64,000 nt of DNA, taken from Rhodocollybia butyracea (lineage: Eukaryota; Basidiomycota; Agaricomycetes; Agaricales; Omphalotaceae). Below, piece after piece: positions 58,850 through 64,000 of this stretch (within the stretch, counting starts at the first letter, position 1; each line of letters begins with the position of its first letter). Below the pieces are notes generated by a model. That model had not been told where the DNA came from. It saw only the letters and a program-made list of their open reading frames with translations, and made no database searches. The stretch spans positions 1-64,000 of the forward strand of contig JADNRY010000273.1 of NCBI GenBank assembly GCA_015501585.1, read 5' to 3'. Both the position numbers and the translations under genes were made by a program.

Positions 58850-59155
58850 GGTAATAGAGGAGAAAGTGCGTTACTGTATATACTTAGTCGCTATTGTTTT
58901 CTTTTTTTGTATTTTCTTTTTTCTTGTTAATCGTCGTTATCGTGTTTTGGTGTGCTTTGATTGTACATAGATCGTCTGTATATAGGTAATAAGCCAGGAA
59001 TCTTTTGTTAGAAAGGAATGAATGAAAAGGATTTAGATTGTCTATGAGGCGGAGTTGAATCCGCCGATGTGAGTTGTCGTTTAGGGAGATAGGGAAAATG
59101 GAGATTGGTCGGAGTTGCGTCCGCCTGAGTGTGGGGTGTAAGGGTAGGGACTTGA
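58850..59155. other. Spacer between antisense gene and pol
   Basis: About 300 bases with no gene, between two convergent coding ends. It is T-rich near 58895-58930 and presumably holds both 3' ends. Confidence 0.5.
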
Positions 59156-61478
59156 CTATTCTTCACCCTCCCTTTCTTCGTCCTGCGCGAGGCTGTCTAG
59201 CTTTCGGAGTTGGGCGGGAGTGGGTCCGCGCTTTCTGGGGTGTTCCTGGTGCCATCGTTTTAGCATGTCGAGGGATCCTGCCATTCCCTCCCACGAAACC
59301 CATGAGTTGAACGCGGCGTCGTATCCTGTCCATTTAATGAGGTATTCGATTTCCTGTGGTCTCCCTGCTATCGGTCTGGAGTTCTTTATGGTTTCGACCT
59401 CGTGCTCCAAGTCGCCTTGCACGTATACGGGGGGTGGCGGTGATGGGATTCGTCGGAATGGATCAGAGTGGTGGGGTTTTAGTCGGTTGACATGGAAGAC
59501 GTTGTGGATGCGTCGGAGATCACCCGGTAGATCTAGTCGGTATGCATGAGATCCAATACTTTCGAGGATGGTGTATGGTCCCGTCCACTTGTGGTCGAGT
59601 TTCTTTGTTGGTCTCCTTGTGCGGATATTTTCCATGTTTAACCAAACTTTGTCGCCTTTCTTCCAGTCTGGTGCTTCCCTTCGTTTCCGGTTGGCGTAGT
59701 GTTTGTAGTCCTCGTTTGCGTCGGCAATGTGTTTCTGTAGGGATCTATGAAGTTCCGCTAAATCCTGTGCGAAGGTGTTGGCTTCTGTTGCAGATACTCC
59801 CTCCTGTTCTAAATCGATAGTGAGTCTCGGGTGATATCCTTTGTTGGCGAAAAACGGTGAGACTCCCGTTGCCGTGTGAGGGGAGTTGTTGTATACGAAC
59901 TCCGCGAGCGGGAGTAGATCCTTCCAGTCATTTTGGTCGTAAGCGCAATATACGCGCAAGTAGTATTCGAGCGACTGGTTGACACGTTCCGTCTGTCCAT
60001 CCGTTTCGGGATGAAACGCTGTTGATAGTCGCGATTCGACGTGTAGGATTCTGGTGAGTTCTTTCCAGAACTGGGAGATGAAAAGAGAACCGCGATCGGA
60101 TGTGATGTCGGATGGTAGTCCGTGCTTGGAGAAGACATGAGTGATGAATAGAGAGGCAAATGCTGGCGCATCGTCGGTAGTGTGGCATGGGATGAAGATA
60201 GCTTGTTTGCTAAGGCGACAAACTACTACCAGGATCGCATCGAATTTTTCGTCTCCGCTGGGCGGCAACTGAGTAATATGGTCTAAAGAGATGGAAGACC
60301 ATGGTCGTTGTCCGATCGGTAGTGGTTTTAAATTACCGTAAGGCTTCTGTCGATTAGCCTTAGCCCGTTGGCATGGGTGACAGGAGCGGACATAGTCGCG
60401 AATGTCTGTAGTGTGATGTGGCCAGAAGAAAAGTTGATTGACCATCTTCTTCGTACGCTTCTCGCCTGGGTGTCCCCTTAGCTTGTGGTCGTGGAAATGC
60501 GCTATAACATCGCGTCGCAAATCCTTCGCGTCGGGTACGTAGATACGCTTGTTCTTCATCAACAATCCTCCTATGAAGGAGAAACCGTTATCCTTTCCCG
60601 AAGTAATGTCTTCGATGCTGGACTCCATGAACTGGTCCTGCGTCGATTCGCGTATTCTAGAAATCAGTAGATCTTCGTTTAGTAGCTGGGAAGCGTTTAG
60701 ACGTTCAGGCGGAATAAGGATCCGTTCGTTATGTCCTTTAGCCTGCTTCCGTTCCCATCCCCGCTTCGGATAGACATCCGCCCTTCGTGTCAAGGCGTCG
60801 GGTTTCGCTCCTAAGGTTCCTGGGCGGTAGTTGATATTGAAATCGTATCCTGACAGTGTTTCCGCCCATCGCGCTTGGCGGGAAGTGAGTTGTTTCGTAG
60901 TGGTGAAGTATTGCAGGTTGTTGTGATCTGAATAAACCTGGATTCTGAATCTCGAACCTTCGCAATAAGCTCTCCATTCCCTGAAGCATGCTACGATGGC
61001 TAGTAACTCCTTGTCGTAGATGTCGTAGTTGAGTTCCGCCGGAATCATCGAACGGGTATGGAAGGCGATAGGGTGGATTTCCCCCGTGGATGGATCGAGT
61101 TGAGAGAGTATTCCTGCGATTGCCCAGTCGGAAGCGTCGCATTCGAGTATGACGGGTAAGTCGGGATTGAAATGGCCTAGTACGGGGGCGGTAGTGAAAG
61201 CTTTTTTCAGTAGTTCAAACGCGTCCTGACAAGCGGAGTCCCAGACCCAAGCTACATCTTTCCGGGTTAGTCTAGTGAGGACCTTGGTAATACCCGAATA
61301 GTTATCTATGAATCTCCTGTAGAAGTTGGCGAAACCAAGGAAGGATTGGAGTTCTTTGACATTCCGAGGAGCGGGCCAGTCGAGAATAACGGATACCTTT
61401 GAAGGATCCATGGAAATCCCTTTTGGCGATATGATCATGCCTAGGTATTCGACAGTATCAGTATGGAAGAAACACTGG
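59156..61478 (-). CDS. Ty3/gypsy pol, 5'-truncated, with chromodomain
   Basis: The open minus-strand frame lacks a start because the element is cut off at about 61478. In order: the last part of reverse transcriptase (TDTVEYLGMIISP, then LQSFLGFANFYRRFI); RNase H (VILECDASDWAIAGIL, YDKELLAIV, VYSDHNNLQYF); the integrase zinc finger H..H..C..C (KLRGHPGEKRT to SCHPCQRAK); the integrase core with the D,D,E triad (SLDHI, TSDRGSLF, TERVNQSLEYY); a GPY-type segment (WTGPYTILESI); and a C-terminal chromodomain (YLIKWTGYDAAFNSW). Gag, protease and the RT catalytic centre are absent. The chromodomain marks a chromovirus, which tends to insert in heterochromatin. About 770 codons without a stop indicate recent activity before truncation. 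Confidence 0.92.
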
Positions 61479-64000
61479 CAGTACAGAAGCAGCATTTACA
61501 GGGTATCAAGTTTCTGATCACCAGCAGGCCTGATCCACGGTTGAAGAAACTCTGTGGGTCACTCTCCTCTGATGCGGTGTGTGAGTTGTATACCATTCCC
61601 AAAGAAGAGGTGGAAAAGGATATTCTCAAATACCTTGAGAGTGAAATGCATGAGATGAGGAGCAATGATGATAATAACGTTCTGGAGGACATTGCTAGGC
61701 ACGCTGATGGGCTTTTTATTGCGGCAGCCACGGCAATACGGTACTGCAAACAAGACAGCCGGCTCACTAGGACTGAACAACTGCGCTTCCTCAAGAAGCT
61801 TGTTGGGAGTTGGTCTGACAATACCACAGGTATGGATTTGGTAGACAGCATGTACCAACAGGTGCTGGCAGATCTGTTTGTTCCCCTACATGATGCTCCA
61901 GATGCATTTGATCCTCGACGGGATATTCTTCATTCAATACTCTGCACCGAGGAACGAGTATCCGTAGCGGGACTTGCAAAAATACTTGGTCATGATTTGG
62001 GACATATTGAAGAGATCCAGGAGACAATTTGCAAAGTGCTAGAATGCCTTCATGCTGTCTTAAGAATTTCAAATGGAAAAATTGAATGGTACCATACATC
62101 ATTCTTGGACTTCATGTTCAGCAAAAAGCGTTCCAATTTTGTCTATCGGAAACAGGAGATGGACTTACATTGTGACATAGACAACCAGCATAAATTCCTC
62201 GCTCGCCGCTGCTTCCAAGTGATGCAGTCATCCCTTAGATTCAATATATGCAGCCTTGAATCTTCTTTCCTACCTGACAATGAAGTGGAGAACCTTGCAG
62301 AACGGGTACACAAGGAGATTAGTGAAGGACTTGTTTATGCATGCCTATACTGGGCAAACCATTTGACATCTGGTCAATACAATGAACCTGACCGGAACAA
62401 AGTCAAGAAGGAGCTTGAAAACTTCCTGAGAAACCAACTCTTGTTCTGGATTGAGGCAATGAGCTTGCTGAAGGAAGCTTCACGGTGTGGAGCAGCTTTA
62501 AGCAACATTCGCTGGTGGCTTAAAAATGTAAGTAGACCAGGTTTAAATGTGGCATATTTGAACTTACAGAGATCTAGGCAGAAAATGAGCAGCAGTTATT
62601 GTCAGATGCCTATGATGCAGTGAGATTGACATTGTCTTTCTTCGCGCATCCTACAAGCAACTACACAGCACATCTGTATATATCATCTTTGGCCGGAAGC
62701 TCACCTGGGTCAAAGCTATTAACACACTGGAGGAATCAATTTCGGGATATTCCGCTGATTGAGTTCAATGGTACAGCGGAAGTAGAGTTGATGAGCATGA
62801 CAGGACACACAAAAGAGGTTACATCAGTGGCATTCTCTCCTGATAGCCAGCAGATTGTGTCTGGGTCAGGTGACAACACTGTGAGGATTTGGGATGGGCA
62901 GTCTGGCAGGGAAATCCAAAGGTTGGAGGGCCACACTGGGCTGGTCACATCAGTGGCATTCTCTCCTGATAGCCAGCAGATTGTGTCTGGGTCATATGAC
63001 AAGACTGTGAGAATTTGGGATAGGCAGTCTGGCAGGGAAATCCAAAGGTTGGAGGGCCACACTAACTTGGTCACATCAGTGGCATTCTCTCCTGATAGCC
63101 AGCAGATTGTGTCTGGGTCAGATGACAAGACTGTGAGGATTTGGGATAGGCAGTCTGGCAGGGAAATCCAAAGGTTGGAGGGCCACACTAACTTGGTCAC
63201 ATCAGTGGCATTCTCTCCTGATAGCCAGCAGATTGTGTCTGGGTCATATGACAACACTGTGAGGATTTGGGATAGGCAGTCTGGCAGGGAAATCCAAAGG
63301 TTGGAGGGCCACACTAACTGGGTCACATCAGTGGCATTCTCTCCTGATAGCCAGCAGATTGTGTCTGGGTCAAATGACAAGACTGTGAGGATTTGGGATA
63401 GGCAGTCTGGCAGGGAAATCCAAAGGTTGGCGGGCCACACTGACTGGGTCAGATCAGTGGCATTCTCTCCTGATAGCCAGGAGATTGTGTCTGGGTCATA
63501 TGACAAGACTGTGAGGATTTGGGATAGGCAGTCTGGCAGGTAAATCCAAAGGTTGGAGGGCCACACTAACTTGGTCACATCAGTGGCATTCTCTCCTGAT
63601 AGCCAGCAGATTGTGTCTGGGTCATATGACAAGACTGTGAGGATTTGGGATAGGCAGTCTGGCAGGGAAATCCAAAGGTTGGAGGGCCACACTGACTGGG
63701 TCAGATCAGTGGCATTATCTCCTGATAGCCAGCAGATTGTGTCTGGGTCAGATGACAAGACTGTGAGGATTTGGGATAGGCAGTCTGGCAGGGAAATCCA
63801 AAGGTTGGAGGGCCACACTAACTGGGTCACATCAGTGGCATTCTCTCCTGATAGCCAGCAGATTGTGTCTGGGTCAGGTGACAAGACTGTGAGGATTTGG
63901 GATAGGCAGTCTGGCAGGGAAATCCAAAGGTTGGAGGGCCACACTAAGTTGGTCACATCAGTGGCATTCTCTCCTGATAGCCAGCAGATTGTGTCTGGGT
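61479..64000 (+). pseudogene. NACHT-WD40 NLR gene, 5'-truncated and with a nonsense codon
   Basis: Close paralogue of the gene at 5892-11212. Homology starts abruptly at about 61479 with VQKQHLQGIKFLITSRPDP, just after the Walker B region, so the N-terminal domain, P-loop and Walker B are all missing. The sequence before it is retroelement pol. One exon ends at 62527 and the next starts at 62578, with the same boundaries as the intact copy. After the helical linker come WD40 repeats from about 62803. TAA at 63541-63543 replaces the GAA present at this position in every other unit, a single G-to-T change. The repeats then continue in the same frame to the window end, so the true extent is unknown. 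Without an ATP site and with a premature stop, it should not work as an NLR. Confidence 0.88.
62803..64000 (+). repeat. Near-identical WD40 tandem array, runs off the window
   Basis: Nine full 126-bp units and a partial tenth. Differences are confined almost entirely to a few codons: the pair after H-T (KE, GL, NL, NL, NW, DW, NL, DW, NW, KL), T or R before S-V, and the residue between G-S and D (G, Y, D, Y, N, Y, Y, D, G). D-N replaces D-K in units 1 and 4. The framework is otherwise almost unchanged at DNA level, which indicates recent homogenisation. The assembly may have collapsed or expanded units. Confidence 0.95.

Noticed and set aside
62736..63956. 406-codon open frame antisense to the WD40 array
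   Set aside because: It is open only because the 126-bp unit happens to lack stops in that frame and is repeated. It has no start context, no domain and no splice support. The sense strand encodes real WD40 blades.

Overview
The window looks like nuclear DNA of a filamentous basidiomycete, most likely an Agaricomycete. No species can be named from it. The reasons are: genes split by many introns of about 45-60 nt; a secreted cupin, a GH92 mannosidase, an F-box protein, a class I terpene synthase and an MFS exporter of fungal type; NACHT-WD40 (fungal NLR) genes; a chromodomain Ty3/gypsy element; and much repeat debris. Coordinates given for spliced genes are the whole span. The exon joins were read by eye and checked for reading frame.

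Layout. 1-5.9 kb: repeats only (a two-copy tandem repeat, a dispersed element with short inverted ends, a 0.2 kb inverted repeat). 5.9-11.2 kb: an intact seven-exon NACHT-WD40 gene with 20 full WD40 repeats. 12.2-13.0 kb: secreted cupin (-). 15.6-16.3 kb: membrane-anchored coiled-coil protein. 17.2-23.2 kb: a hAT-like MITE, two paralogous genes of unknown nuclear-type proteins, a second copy of the dispersed element, and a broken mitochondrial-carrier-like gene. 24.7-28.1 kb: 19-exon GH92 alpha-mannosidase. 28.8-30.3 kb: multi-pass membrane protein (-). 31.3-31.5 kb: telomere-like hairpin and interstitial telomeric tract. 33.3-35.5 kb: F-box protein. 36.1-46.2 kb: UDP-glycosyltransferase (one frameshift), MFS transporter, sesquiterpene-synthase-like enzyme and an MFS remnant, a possible small terpenoid cluster. 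46-55 kb: decayed transposon-associated coding sequence cut up by palindromic MITEs. 55.3-61.5 kb: 5'-truncated Ty3/gypsy chromovirus on the minus strand (LTR, polypurine tract, pol) carrying an intact spliced 849-residue gene in the opposite orientation between pol and the LTR. 61.5-64.0 kb: a second NACHT-WD40 gene, cut off at its 5' end exactly where the retroelement is cut off, with one nonsense mutation in a nearly identical WD40 repeat array that runs off the window.

How the parts relate. The two NLR genes are close paralogues about 50 kb apart in the same direction. Their 126-bp repeats are nearly identical except for a few codons per repeat, the pattern known from fungal heterokaryon-incompatibility NLRs. 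The UGT, MFS and terpene synthase genes could make, decorate and export a terpenoid, but the broken UGT frame and the duplicated MFS tail suggest a rearranging or decaying cluster. The most unusual item is the antisense spliced gene carried by the retroelement.
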